A stretch of DNA of 21,904 nt from Betaproteobacteria bacterium (GTDB taxonomy: Bacteria; Pseudomonadota; Gammaproteobacteria; Burkholderiales; Burkholderiaceae_C). The DNA lies in contig JANXLW010000297.1 in assembly GCA_025354965.1 (NCBI GenBank), forward strand, positions 1 to 21,904, read 5' to 3'. The notes under the pieces were generated by a model. That model did not search any database. It saw only the letters and a list, made by a program, of their open reading frames with translations, and was not told the DNA's origin. The position numbers and the translations under genes were made by a program. Below, piece by piece: positions 6,315 to 14,235 of the stretch (the stretch's first letter is position 1; every line of letters begins with the position of its first letter).

Positions 6315-9305
6315 GTGCGCTTGCCTATTTCTTATCGCCCCGAAGCTGAAGTCGTGTCCGCTCACCTGGGGTCTCTGGGGCGCGCCCTGGACTGGGCCGC
6401 TGCCGCCCGCGTGGCCACGCCCTGGGTGCATGCCGTGCGGAGTAACCCGCCACCGTTTTGGGCGCTTGAGAGCCTGCTGCAGGAATACCCCATTTCCAGC
6501 GCAGAGGGGCTGGCCTTGATGCGCCTGGCAGAGGCGCTGCTGCGCGTACCGGATGCCGAGACTGCCATCGCGCTCACCGCCGACCAACTCGGTCGGGCCG
6601 ACTTTCACAGTGCCGGCGACAAGACCATGGCGCGCCTGTCCAGCACGGCGATTGCGATGAGCAAGAAGTTTCTGCCCGACAGCGAAGCGCCGACCGGCAT
6701 CTTTGCCAAGCTGGGGGCTCGCTCGGTGGTGGCCGCCACATTGCGCGCCGTGCAGTTGCTGGGGCGCCAGTTTGTGCTGGGGCAGACCATTGCCGAGGCG
6801 ATGCATGAAGCCGCCAGCGCCAGGAAAAAAATCAAAAATCTGCGCTACAGCTACGACATGCTGGGCGAGGGGGCACGTACCGATGCCGACGCGCTGGCGT
6901 ATTTGGCCAGCTACCAGAACGCCATTGAGTCTATTGCTGCCAGCACTGACAAAAGCGGGGCTTGCGAGCCGAATGACGGTATCTCCATCAAACTCAGTGC
7001 GCTGCATCCGCGCTATGAAGATGCGCAACAGCAGCGGGTGCTGGCGGAGCTGGTGCCACGTGTCTGGGGCTTGTGCCAGCAGGCGGCGCGTGCCAACATC
7101 AACCTGACCATTGATTCCGAAGAAGTAGACCGGCTGGAGTTGTCGCTGGAGGTGTTCGAGGCGCTCGTCAAACAGGTGGCGCAGCATTGCCCGCAGTGGG
7201 CTGGCTTTGGCCTGGCGCTGCAGACCTACCAGACCCGTTCGCTGGAGCTGATCGAGCACGTAACCGCCCTGGCGCGCCAGTACAAGGTTCGCCTGATGTG
7301 CCGCCTGGTCAAGGGCGCCTACTGGGACGCCGAAATCAAGCGTGCGCAGGAGATGGGCTTGCCGGCCTACCCGGTGTTCACCCACAAGCACCACACCGAT
7401 ATCTCGTACCTGGCCTGTGCCCGCGCGCTGCTCGCCGCGCCGGATGCGATCTACCCGCAATTTGCCACCCACAACGCGGGCACCATCGCCGCCATCGTGC
7501 AAATGGGTGCCAAGAGCGGTGCGCCTTTCGAGTTGCAGCGCCTGCACGGCATGGCCGAGGGCGTTTACCGTGAAGTTTTGAAAAACCCGTTGATTGCCTG
7601 CCGTGTCTACGCCCCGGTGGGTGCCCACAAAGACTTGCTGGCTTACCTGGTGCGCCGCCTGCTGGAAAACGGTGCCAACTCGTCTTTTGTGCATCAGCTG
7701 GCCGACGAGTCGGTGGACACACACGAGTTGCTGATCTCGCCTTTGCGCCTGGAGCCCGAGTCGTCCTTGCCCCTGCCGCTGGAACTGTTTGGCGCTGCGC
7801 GCAAAAACAGCGCCGGGCTGGACTTGACAGTTGAGCCCATGCGCGCGCCGCTGCTGGCCGCCTATAAAACGGTGGTCGTGCCGGTGGTGCCTTTGTTCGA
7901 CACCAGGTTGGTTCCTGGCGCAATGGAAAAAAGCCGCAATAGCTTTAAACAGTGGAGCAAAACCGAGGTCACCGAGCGCGCCGCCATCCTGCAGCGCGCC
8001 GCCGATGCGCTGCAAGACCAGCTGCCCAAATTCTGTTCCTTGCTCGTCAAGGAGGCTTTCAAGACCTGGGGCGATGCGGTCTCCGAGGTGCGTGAAGCGG
8101 TTGACTTCATGCGCTATTACGCGAATGAAGCGCAGCGCATCATGGCGCCTATCAGTATGCCAGGCCAGAGCGATGAAGTGACGCGTGGCGTCACGGGAGA
8201 ATCCAACGAGTTGCGCCTGATCGCGCGCGGCCCCTGGGTCTGCATCAGTCCGTGGAACTTTCCGCTGGCCATTTTTGCCGGGCAAGTGGCAGCGGCCCTG
8301 GCCACTGGCAACACGGTGCTGGCCAAACCGGCCGAGCAAACCCCGGGTGTGGCGCTGGAAATGGTGAGGTTGCTGATCGAGGCCGGTGTGCCCGAGGGTG
8401 CGTTGCAGTTACTGCACGGTCCCGGCGAAACCGTTGGCGCCGCGCTGGTGGCGGCACCCGGAGTGGCCGGTGTCGTGTTCACCGGCTCGACATCGGTTGC
8501 CAAAATCATCCACCGTGCGCTGGCCGCCAAAGACGGCCCCATCGTGCCCTTGATTGCCGAAACCGGTGGCATCAACGCCATGGTGGTAGACAGCACCGCC
8601 CTGCCCGAGCAGGTGAGCGACGCCGTCATGCAGTCGGCCTTCCGGAGTGCCGGTCAACGCTGCTCGGCCTTGCGCCTGCTGTGCGTGCAGGCCGAGATTG
8701 CGGATCACGTCATCGAGATGATTCAAGGCGCCGCCAAAGAACTGGTGGTTGGCGATCCGTCGGATCTGGCGACCGATATCGGCCCGGTGATCGACGCAGA
8801 GGCTTTGGACGGCATTCAGCAGCATCTGCAGCGCTTGCACAGTGAGGCAAAGCCATTGCTGAAACCGGATGACGCGTCATTGCGAGCGCAGCGCGGCAAT
8901 CCAGTTGCCAATCTGATCCCGCCACAAGCCTTCGAGGTTCAAACAATTGCCGACATGAAGCAGGAAATCTTCGGCCCGGTGCTGCACATCGTGCGCTGGT
9001 CGGGTGACCCTCAGGCGGTGATCGAGCAGATCAATGCCCTGGGTTACGGCTTGACCATCGGCATCCAGACACGCATCGATTCAAGAGCCCAAGCGCTGGC
9101 GCGCGCGGCCCATGTCGGAAACGTTTACATCAACCGCAACCAGATTGGCGCCGTGGTGGGCGTGCAACCTTTTGGTGGTGAAAGCCTCTCCGGCACCGGC
9201 CCCAAGGCCGGTGGCCCGCATTACCTGTATCGCTTTTGCGCCGAGCAGACCATTACCGTCAACACCACCGCGGCGGGCGGCAATGCGGCGTTGCTGGCGG
9301 GGTGA
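6315..9305 (+). CDS. putA: Bifunctional proline dehydrogenase / L-glutamate gamma-semialdehyde dehydrogenase, minimal (type A) PutA
   Basis: This 996-residue enzyme oxidises proline to glutamate in two steps with substrate channelling. The FAD-dependent proline dehydrogenase barrel covers about residues 150-450, with RLVKGAYWDAEIKRAQ and the proline-binding RRLLENGANSSF. The aldehyde dehydrogenase covers about residues 530-980, with general base Glu749 in AETGG and catalytic Cys783 in SAGQRCSALR. The start is GTG at 6315, with GGAG six bases upstream. It lacks the N-terminal ribbon-helix-helix repressor domain and the extra C-terminal domain of longer PutA proteins, so it should not regulate itself. 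At residues 854-863 it carries ASLRAQRGNP, encoded by a REP-like palindrome in a loop whose length varies between family members. It is followed by a hairpin and the convergent parDE remnant. Confidence 0.95.
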   Translation: MRLPISYRPEAEVVSAHLGSLGRALDWAAAARVATPWVHAVRSNPPPFWALESLLQEYPISSAEGLALMRLAEALLRVPDAETAIALTADQLGRADFHSAGDKTMARLSSTAIAMSKKFLPDSEAPTGIFAKLGARSVVAATLRAVQLLGRQFVLGQTIAEAMHEAASARKKIKNLRYSYDMLGEGARTDADALAYLASYQNAIESIAASTDKSGACEPNDGISIKLSALHPRYEDAQQQRVLAELVPRVWGLCQQAARANINLTIDSEEVDRLELSLEVFEALVKQVAQHCPQWAGFGLALQTYQTRSLELIEHVTALARQYKVRLMCRLVKGAYWDAEIKRAQEMGLPAYPVFTHKHHTDISYLACARALLAAPDAIYPQFATHNAGTIAAIVQMGAKSGAPFELQRLHGMAEGVYREVLKNPLIACRVYAPVGAHKDLLAYLVRRLLENGANSSFVHQLADESVDTHELLISPLRLEPESSLPLPLELFGAARKNSAGLDLTVEPMRAPLLAAYKTVVVPVVPLFDTRLVPGAMEKSRNSFKQWSKTEVTERAAILQRAADALQDQLPKFCSLLVKEAFKTWGDAVSEVREAVDFMRYYANEAQRIMAPISMPGQSDEVTRGVTGESNELRLIARGPWVCISPWNFPLAIFAGQVAAALATGNTVLAKPAEQTPGVALEMVRLLIEAGVPEGALQLLHGPGETVGAALVAAPGVAGVVFTGSTSVAKIIHRALAAKDGPIVPLIAETGGINAMVVDSTALPEQVSDAVMQSAFRSAGQRCSALRLLCVQAEIADHVIEMIQGAAKELVVGDPSDLATDIGPVIDAEALDGIQQHLQRLHSEAKPLLKPDDASLRAQRGNPVANLIPPQAFEVQTIADMKQEIFGPVLHIVRWSGDPQAVIEQINALGYGLTIGIQTRIDSRAQALARAAHVGNVYINRNQIGAVVGVQPFGGESLSGTGPKAGGPHYLYRFCAEQTITVNTTAAGGNAALLAG
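8875..8904. repeat. REP-like palindromic element inside putA
   Basis: The element begins CGTCATTGCGAGCGCAGC and ends GCGGCAATCCAG, with ATTGC/GCAAT inverted ends. It closely resembles a palindromic repeat I know from intergenic regions of many bacteria, whose translation gives SLRAKRGNP-like peptides. Here it is read in frame as ASLRAQRGNP within the aldehyde dehydrogenase half of PutA. The family assignment is from memory and needs a genome-wide search. Confidence 0.6.
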
Positions 9306-9308
9306 GTA

Positions 9309-9331
9309 GGGGTGGCTTCACAAGCCGCTCC
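9309..9331. terminator. Hairpin just after putA, possible terminator
   Basis: A stem of about 10 base pairs, including two G-T wobbles, forms from GGGGTGGCTT, loop CAC, and AAGCCGCTCC. It starts within a few bases of the putA stop. No T-run follows directly; the nearest is ATTTTT at about 9348. It may be a weak terminator or an mRNA 3'-end stabiliser between the convergent genes. Confidence 0.35.
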
Positions 9332-9365
9332 AGTAACCGACTCTACTATTTTTGCGTCTCAAAAG

Positions 9366-9662
9366 TCATAGTCCTTCACCGTCTGCCATCCAGGCGGGAA
9401 TGTCGCGCTGGCCGTGTAACACCCGCCAAACATCAATGTGATCAGGGCGTTCAACATAAAACACAAGATGCGGATAGCGTGTGAGCGGCCAAAAGCGCTG
9501 GCCGGCCAAGTCAAGCTCATGGGGGCGGGGTGACCCAGTGGCAGGATGACGGCTGATATGGGTGTACGCCTCCTCCAGCGCATCAATAAAACCGTAGGCC
9601 GCCGACTCAGCCGACTCGTTCAGGTAGCAGGCAATGATCTCGTCGATATCATGACTGGCCAT
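9366..9662 (-). pseudogene. parE: ParE-type toxin remnant lacking its N-terminus
   Basis: These 98 codons match the RelE/ParE toxin fold from about the tenth residue on: ASHDIDEIIACYL, then RHPATGSPRPHELDLAGQRF, then LVFYVERPDHIDVWRVLHG and DIPAW. A complete ParE begins with a short first beta-strand of about ten residues before the (A)xxDIDEI helix. That segment is missing here. The only ATG overlaps the stop of the truncated parD (TAATG). An internal deletion therefore seems to have removed the 3' part of parD and the 5' part of parE. It is probably inactive as a toxin, since the first strand is part of the core fold. A shortened active protein cannot be excluded. Confidence 0.7.
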
Positions 9663-9766
9663 TACCCGCGCAAGTATTCGCTGCTGGTGCCATAGGTGCC
9701 CTGGCTCACCTGCTCATCCACAAAGGACTTGAGGGTGCTGGGCAAAGAAATATTCATGGTGCTCAT
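9662..9766 (-). pseudogene. parD: ParD-type antitoxin remnant, truncated after 34 residues
   Basis: These 34 codons, MSTMNISLPSTLKSFVDEQ followed by VSQGTYGTSSEYLRG and then stop, match the N-terminal ribbon-helix-helix of CopG/ParD antitoxins. Intact ParD proteins are about 80 residues long. The C-terminal tail that wraps and neutralises ParE is absent. The DNA-binding strand MNISLP is intact, so the peptide might still dimerise and bind its operator. The stop shares a base with the parE remnant ATG. A second possible start is ATG at 9757. Confidence 0.72.
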
Positions 9767-9772
9767 GCGGCA

Positions 9773-9801
9773 AATTTAGTGGTCTTGGCAAAGATTGGCA
9801 A
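9773..9801 (-). promoter_or_regulatory. Promoter of the parDE remnant
   Basis: On the minus strand TTGCCA (9801-9796) and TAAATT (9778-9773) are spaced by exactly 17 bases, a strong sigma70-type match. The expected start falls at or next to the parD ATG at 9766, so the transcript would be leaderless or would use the ATG at 9757. TTGGCAA occurs twice ten bases apart on the plus strand across this promoter, a possible ParD binding pattern. Confidence 0.5.
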
Positions 9802-9950
9802 GATCAATGCCAGGCAGAAACCATGGTGCTATTGCGGCGCTATTGGCGCGTTGCGGTGATGCAAGGCAGCCGGATCAGGAAGCGACAGGGTTGCCTTAAT
9901 GGCTTTTTGGCCGGAAGCTGTTGCAATAACCGCAAATCGTGAATTTTTCG

Positions 9951-9978
9951 TTACACGAAGGCAGAAAACGGGTATATT
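9951..9978 (+). promoter_or_regulatory. Candidate promoter of the LacI-type regulator / carbohydrate operon
   Basis: TTACAC (9951-9956) and TATATT (9973-9978) are separated by 16 bases. Transcription would begin near 9985, giving an 89-base leader before the ATG at 10074. The start point lies inside the palindromic operator, so repressor binding would block initiation. Confidence 0.48.
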
Positions 9979-9983
9979 CCGAA

Positions 9984-10005
9984 AAAATGTAAACCTTTAC
10001 ATTTT
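9984..10005. promoter_or_regulatory. LacI-family operator
   Basis: AAAATGTAAA and TTTACATTTT form a perfect inverted repeat around CC. The core TGTAAA-CC-TTTACA is one base from the TGTAAACGTTTACA pattern used by many LacI/GalR sugar regulators. It overlaps the predicted transcription start of the regulator gene 70 bases downstream, which suggests autoregulation and control of the whole downstream operon. Confidence 0.68.
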
Positions 10006-10073
10006 GCGGATAACGGGTTGTTTGGCAGCCCAAAAAGTAGTCCCGAATAGCCGAAATATAACGAGGTCAGACA

Positions 10074-11117
10074 ATGGCGGTCACTATCAAGGATGTGGCA
10101 CGAGAGGCAAAAGTCTCAGTGGCGACCGTGTCGCGTGCGCTTAACGGCTTGTCCAGCGTGACGGACAAGACGCGGGAACGGGTCGTGAAGATCGCAGAAG
10201 GCATGCACTTTGTCCCCTCCAGCGCTGCGCGCAGCCTGATTTCACGCCGTACCCAGACCATTGGCGCTTTGTTGCCGGATCTGCACGGCGAGTTCTTCTC
10301 TGAACTGATTCGAGGCATTGACCAGGCGGCGCGTGCGCACAAGCTGCACCTGTTACTGTCCAGCATCCATGGCGACGCGGCGGAGCTGGCTGCGGCCATG
10401 AAGTCACTGCATGGCAGGGTCGATGGTTTGCTGGTGATGTCGCCGCACGCCGATGCCGAGTTTCTGGCCAGCAATCTGCCCCGCAATGTGCCGGTCGTGC
10501 TCATGAACAGCCGGGTCAAAGGTGGTGGCCTGCCGTCTTTTAGCGTTGACAACTATGGTGGTGCGCTGGCCATGATGCGTCATCTGGTAGCGCGCGGCCA
10601 CAGCCGCATTGCGCTGATTGCCGGCCCCGAGCATAACTATGAAGCACAGGAGCGGCTGCGCGGCTACCGCGATGCCATGGCCCAATTGGTGCCGGCCGCG
10701 GAAGAGCTCATTTTGCAGGGTGACTTCTCGGAGGACTCCGGCTGGCGCACCGGCAACCAGATTCTGGCGCTTGCGGCGCGCCCCACTGCCGTGTTCGCGG
10801 CCAACGACATGATGGCCATTGGCTGTCTGTTCGCCCTGAATGAAGCCGGTGTCCAGGTGCCGCAGGAGATTGCACTGGTCGGCTATGACGATATTCCCAT
10901 GGCGCGTTTTGTCTCACCCCCTTTGACCACGGTGCGCGTGCGCATCGCCGAATTGGGATCCATGGCACTGGAGCGCCTCGCCATGGGAATCGCGCATCCC
11001 GAGCGCGTGTTGGTAGCGCAACAGACGCTGCGCTGCGAACTGGTGCTGCGAAGCTCCAGTGGACGACCGCCGGAAGCGCTGGCATTGGTGGGTTCGACAA
11101 GAGCAAATTTATCGTAA
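10074..11117 (+). CDS. LacI-family transcriptional regulator
   Basis: This 347-residue repressor has a classic LacI helix-turn-helix at residues 3-25 (TIKDVAREAKVSVATVSRAL), a hinge helix near residue 50 (SSAARSLISRR), and a periplasmic-binding-protein-like sugar-binding domain from about residue 60 to 330. FAANDMMAIG and GYDDIPMARFVSPPLTTVR are the usual family signatures. The ATG is preceded by ACGAGG. The gene lies upstream of, and 19 bases from, a TonB-dependent receptor gene. It is therefore likely a local, sugar-relieved repressor of the receptor, hydrolase and ABC genes. The inducer is not predictable from sequence, though an oligosaccharide released by the locus hydrolases is the natural candidate. 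Confidence 0.93.
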   Translation: MAVTIKDVAREAKVSVATVSRALNGLSSVTDKTRERVVKIAEGMHFVPSSAARSLISRRTQTIGALLPDLHGEFFSELIRGIDQAARAHKLHLLLSSIHGDAAELAAAMKSLHGRVDGLLVMSPHADAEFLASNLPRNVPVVLMNSRVKGGGLPSFSVDNYGGALAMMRHLVARGHSRIALIAGPEHNYEAQERLRGYRDAMAQLVPAAEELILQGDFSEDSGWRTGNQILALAARPTAVFAANDMMAIGCLFALNEAGVQVPQEIALVGYDDIPMARFVSPPLTTVRVRIAELGSMALERLAMGIAHPERVLVAQQTLRCELVLRSSSGRPPEALALVGSTRANLS

Positions 11118-11136
11118 TTTCAACAGGAGAAAAATA

Positions 11137-14058
11137 GTGAGACAACATCAAAAGATGCACCGGTTCAGCAAAACAATCATCGCCGGTTTGATCACCGGCG
11201 GTGCCTTGCTGGCGCTGCCGGCGCTGGCTCAGTTGAGCAGCGCCACCATCCGCGGGCAGATCACGCAAAGTGGTGCCCCCGCCAAGACGCCGGTGCAAAT
11301 CATCGCCACCAACAAGGCGACCGGTGCCACCTACAAAGCCACCACCCAGGGCGATGGGAGCTATGTGCTGATTGGTCTGGCACCTGGAAGCTATGACCTC
11401 AGCGTGGTGGGCTCCAAAGAAGCCGCGCAAGAGGTGACGGTGCAAGTGGGTGAAACTGCTTCGGTTGACTTGGCCCTGTCGGGTGCGGCGGGCTCGGCCA
11501 CGCTGGACCGGGTGCAGGTTGTCGGCTCCCTTCAGCGCAAGGATGTGAAGAGCTCCGAAGTTGGCACCAGTGTGTCACGCCAGCAGATCGAGAACCTGCC
11601 TCAGGTCACGCGCAACTTCCTGGCTTTTGCCGATCTGGCGCCAGGTGTGCGCTTCAGCGTGGACCCCGCTACCGGCTACGTAAAGCTGCAAGGCGGCGCT
11701 CAAAATCAGGACAACGTCAACGTCTTCATTGACGGTGTCAGTCAGAAAAATGACATCCTGCGCGGCGGCATCTCCGGTCTGGACTCATCGCGCGGCAACC
11801 CGTTCCCGCAATCCGCCATTGCTGAATACAAGGTCATTTCACAGAACTACAAGGCCGAGTTCGATCAGGTCAGCAGCGCCGCCATTACCGCGGTCACCAA
11901 GTCGGGTGGCAACGAGTTGCACGGCGAGGTGTTCTGGGATCACACCGGCAACAACCTCACTGCTTACTCTCCTTTTGAGCAACAGAATCAAGCCAACGGA
12001 TCGGACCGCGCTACCTTTAGCCAGGATCAGTATGGCTTCAGCCTGGGCGGGCCGATCAAGCAAGACGTGGCGCATTACTTCTTCTCGTACGAGGGCAAGG
12101 ACAACGGTTCGCCGCGCAACGTCGGCTTGGCCTCGGTGGCTGCTTTGTTGCCCAACGCCGGACTGGTACCTTCTTTTATCGGCATGCAGGGTTCGCACAA
12201 CCAGACCTTCAAGGAGAATCTGCTGTTCGGCAAAGTGGATCTGCAGCTATCACCCGATTCACGACTGGAAATCAGCACCCGGATTCGACGTGAGAGCGAC
12301 CTGGTGGCAGAAGATACGCGCCTGAGTGCACCTGGCAATGACAAGAACCGCGCCAACGATGAAACACGCTTTGACGTCAAGCACGAGTGGACCGGGAATA
12401 ATTTTTTCAATGAAGCCCGCGTCGGCTACGAAGACTTCACATGGAACCCGCATTCGGCAAGCAACGCTCCTGAGATCAAATACTTCATATCGCCCACCAA
12501 TTCAATCACCGACAAACGTGAGTTTTTGTGGGCTGGTGGTTCGCCCGATGCACAATTCCGCCAACAAAAGGGTCTGTTGTTGCAGGATGACCTGACCTAT
12601 ACCGGCAAGGCAGAACACACCTTCAAGAGCGGTGCCAAGCTCAAGATGGCCGAGTTCAACTTGTCGGGGACAGCGCGCGGAGTTGACATCCTGCAAGAGC
12701 TGATCAGTAACACCACCGGTCTGCCCCTCACCGGTCTGTTCCCCGGGGACCCGGCGGCTGCGTATTTCCTGAAGGACGCGGCACTGCCAGCGGTGCCGGT
12801 AAGCTATAAGGACAATCAGTTTGGCATCTATTTGCAGGACGACTGGAGCGTGTCAAAACAGTTGGAGTTGAATCTTGGCGTGCGCTGGGATTACGAGGAC
12901 AACATGCTCAACAACGACTACGTCACACCAGCCGACCGTGTTGCCGCCATCAATGCGGTGGACGTTCCACGCTACGGCATCACACCCCCGGCCGGGCAGA
13001 CCTACCGAACGTCGCTGGCCAAGGGCGGTGTCAACATTGACGACTACATCAGCACCGGTTCCAGTCGCAAGCCCTTCATGGGCGCGCTGGCACCGCGACT
13101 GGGCTTCTCGTATGACCTCAAGGGTGACAAACAGTCGGTGGTGTTCGCTGGCATAGGTCGATCCTACGACCGCACCATGGCCAACCATGCCATCGACGAG
13201 TTGCAAAAAAATGCCGTGCCGGGCGGTGAAATCTGGTTGATCCGCAATGACTTCACGATGCCGTATTCTGATCAGTTGAGCGGCGGTTTGCGCCAGGCGG
13301 TGGGCGCCTGGAATACCGAAGTCGGCGCCACCTATTCGCACGCCAAGAATCAGTTCAACTGGTTTGGTGGCAATCGCGACGCCAACGGTGGTTGGGCCCA
13401 CCAGAGCCCGATCGACCCGCTGTGGGGTGGTCCGAACGGCTATGGCACGCTGATCCTGGGCGACTTTATTTCGCAGGCCAAGACACAAACGGTTTACCTG
13501 AAAGCCGACAAGCCCTATACCCGCAGTTCGGGTTGGGGCTTCGGTGTAACCTACACCTACAGCGATGGGCAGACCACCAACAAGGAATGGACCAACGATA
13601 TATTTAACTGGACTTATGGCCGTTCGACATCAGGCTGGAATCCCTCCAAGGATGTGGAACGCCATCGCATTGTGGCCAACGGGGTGGCTGACGGCTTGTT
13701 ACCCTGGGGCGTGATGCTTTCTGGCAAACTGACTTTGGGTTCGGGCTTGCCTTATCGCATTACGAATTGCGGCGCGGGTTGGGATCAATGCGTCTCTGTC
13801 AAAGGTGATGGTGGTCCCTTCCGCCAGTTGGACGTTGGTGTCAGCAAGGACGTGAAGATGGGCATCGGCAAGTTCGCTTTCCGGATGGACGTCATCAACC
13901 TGTTTAACACCGTCAACTACGGTAACTACGACGACTGGGGCGGCGGCCCGGGCAATCCACAGAACTGGGTGGGTGGGGACAACGCCCATCTGGGTGTACC
14001 TGGTGGCATTTCCGGTCCCATGCGCACCGTCAAGTTGTCCACCAAGTACGTCTTTTAA
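11137..14058 (+). CDS. TonB-dependent outer-membrane receptor with N-terminal carboxypeptidase-regulatory-like domain (Oar-like)
   Basis: This 973-residue outer-membrane transporter should bring the locus substrate into the periplasm using TonB energy. A signal peptide ends LLALPALA-Q at residue 31. Residues of about 36-115 form a carboxypeptidase-regulatory-like beta-sandwich (IRGQITQSGAPAKTPVQI ... GLAPGSYDLSVV). A TonB-box-like segment, LDRVQVVG, and the plug follow (QQIENLPQVTRNF). The rest is beta-barrel and ends LSTKYVF with the terminal aromatic residue expected for barrel insertion. I chose the GTG at 11137 because AGGAGA lies six bases upstream. ATG at 11155 is the alternative. An ORF start at 11059 would overlap the regulator gene. 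Barrel and fold are secure; the ligand is inferred only from neighbours. Confidence 0.9.
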   Translation: MRQHQKMHRFSKTIIAGLITGGALLALPALAQLSSATIRGQITQSGAPAKTPVQIIATNKATGATYKATTQGDGSYVLIGLAPGSYDLSVVGSKEAAQEVTVQVGETASVDLALSGAAGSATLDRVQVVGSLQRKDVKSSEVGTSVSRQQIENLPQVTRNFLAFADLAPGVRFSVDPATGYVKLQGGAQNQDNVNVFIDGVSQKNDILRGGISGLDSSRGNPFPQSAIAEYKVISQNYKAEFDQVSSAAITAVTKSGGNELHGEVFWDHTGNNLTAYSPFEQQNQANGSDRATFSQDQYGFSLGGPIKQDVAHYFFSYEGKDNGSPRNVGLASVAALLPNAGLVPSFIGMQGSHNQTFKENLLFGKVDLQLSPDSRLEISTRIRRESDLVAEDTRLSAPGNDKNRANDETRFDVKHEWTGNNFFNEARVGYEDFTWNPHSASNAPEIKYFISPTNSITDKREFLWAGGSPDAQFRQQKGLLLQDDLTYTGKAEHTFKSGAKLKMAEFNLSGTARGVDILQELISNTTGLPLTGLFPGDPAAAYFLKDAALPAVPVSYKDNQFGIYLQDDWSVSKQLELNLGVRWDYEDNMLNNDYVTPADRVAAINAVDVPRYGITPPAGQTYRTSLAKGGVNIDDYISTGSSRKPFMGALAPRLGFSYDLKGDKQSVVFAGIGRSYDRTMANHAIDELQKNAVPGGEIWLIRNDFTMPYSDQLSGGLRQAVGAWNTEVGATYSHAKNQFNWFGGNRDANGGWAHQSPIDPLWGGPNGYGTLILGDFISQAKTQTVYLKADKPYTRSSGWGFGVTYTYSDGQTTNKEWTNDIFNWTYGRSTSGWNPSKDVERHRIVANGVADGLLPWGVMLSGKLTLGSGLPYRITNCGAGWDQCVSVKGDGGPFRQLDVGVSKDVKMGIGKFAFRMDVINLFNTVNYGNYDDWGGGPGNPQNWVGGDNAHLGVPGGISGPMRTVKLSTKYVF

Positions 14059-14128
14059 GACAACGCAAAGTGCTAAAAGTCCGCTGTTTTCCGGCCTCCG
14101 TGAAGCAGCGGCAAAATTGCTGGCGTAT

Positions 14129-14153
14129 GGCACCGTGCAAATTTGGCGGTGCC
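14129..14153. other. Intercistronic hairpin after the receptor gene
   Basis: GGCACCG (14129-14135) and CGGTGCC (14147-14153) form a perfect 7-base-pair stem with an 11-base loop in the 177-base gap between receptor and hydrolase genes. No T-run follows. It may protect the upstream mRNA 3' end after processing. Confidence 0.35.
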
Positions 14154-14161
14154 ATGTCGCG

Positions 14162-14222
14162 GTTGCGGCCAAGATTACTGTTGTGGCAAGTGCCGGGCGC
14201 AACCCCGGCCGCAACATTTTTT
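14162..14222 (+). terminator. Terminator-like structure before the hydrolase gene, possible attenuator
   Basis: GTTGCGGCC (14162-14170) and GGCCGCAAC (14207-14215) are perfect 9-base inverted arms followed at once by A and six T residues (14217-14222). A second stem, GCCGGG (14192-14197) with CCCGGC (14204-14209), shares bases 14207-14209 with the first, so the two folds cannot both form fully. This arrangement could partly stop transcription between the abundant receptor and the downstream enzyme/transporter genes, or make read-through conditional. Confidence 0.45.
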
Positions 14223-14235
14223 CCACCTCTCCTTT

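Larger units (their letters stand above)
9767..10073. other. Intergenic region between parD remnant and lacI-type gene
   Basis: These 307 bases hold the minus-strand parD promoter at the left end and the plus-strand regulator promoter and operator at the right. The middle (about 9802-9950) shows nothing I can name. An 81-codon frame at 9899-10144 has no family features and overlaps the regulator gene, so I do not call it. Confidence 0.6.

Noticed and set aside
6246..8339. 697-codon open frame on the minus strand opposite putA
   Set aside because: It lies entirely opposite the well-supported putA reading frame, has no recognisable domains, is rich in Arg, Gln, His and Gly as expected of an antisense shadow in GC-rich coding DNA, and its start has no ribosome-binding context.
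9899..10144. 81-codon plus-strand frame before the LacI-type gene
   Set aside because: It covers the promoter and operator and runs out of frame into the regulator gene. No ribosome-binding site and no family features.
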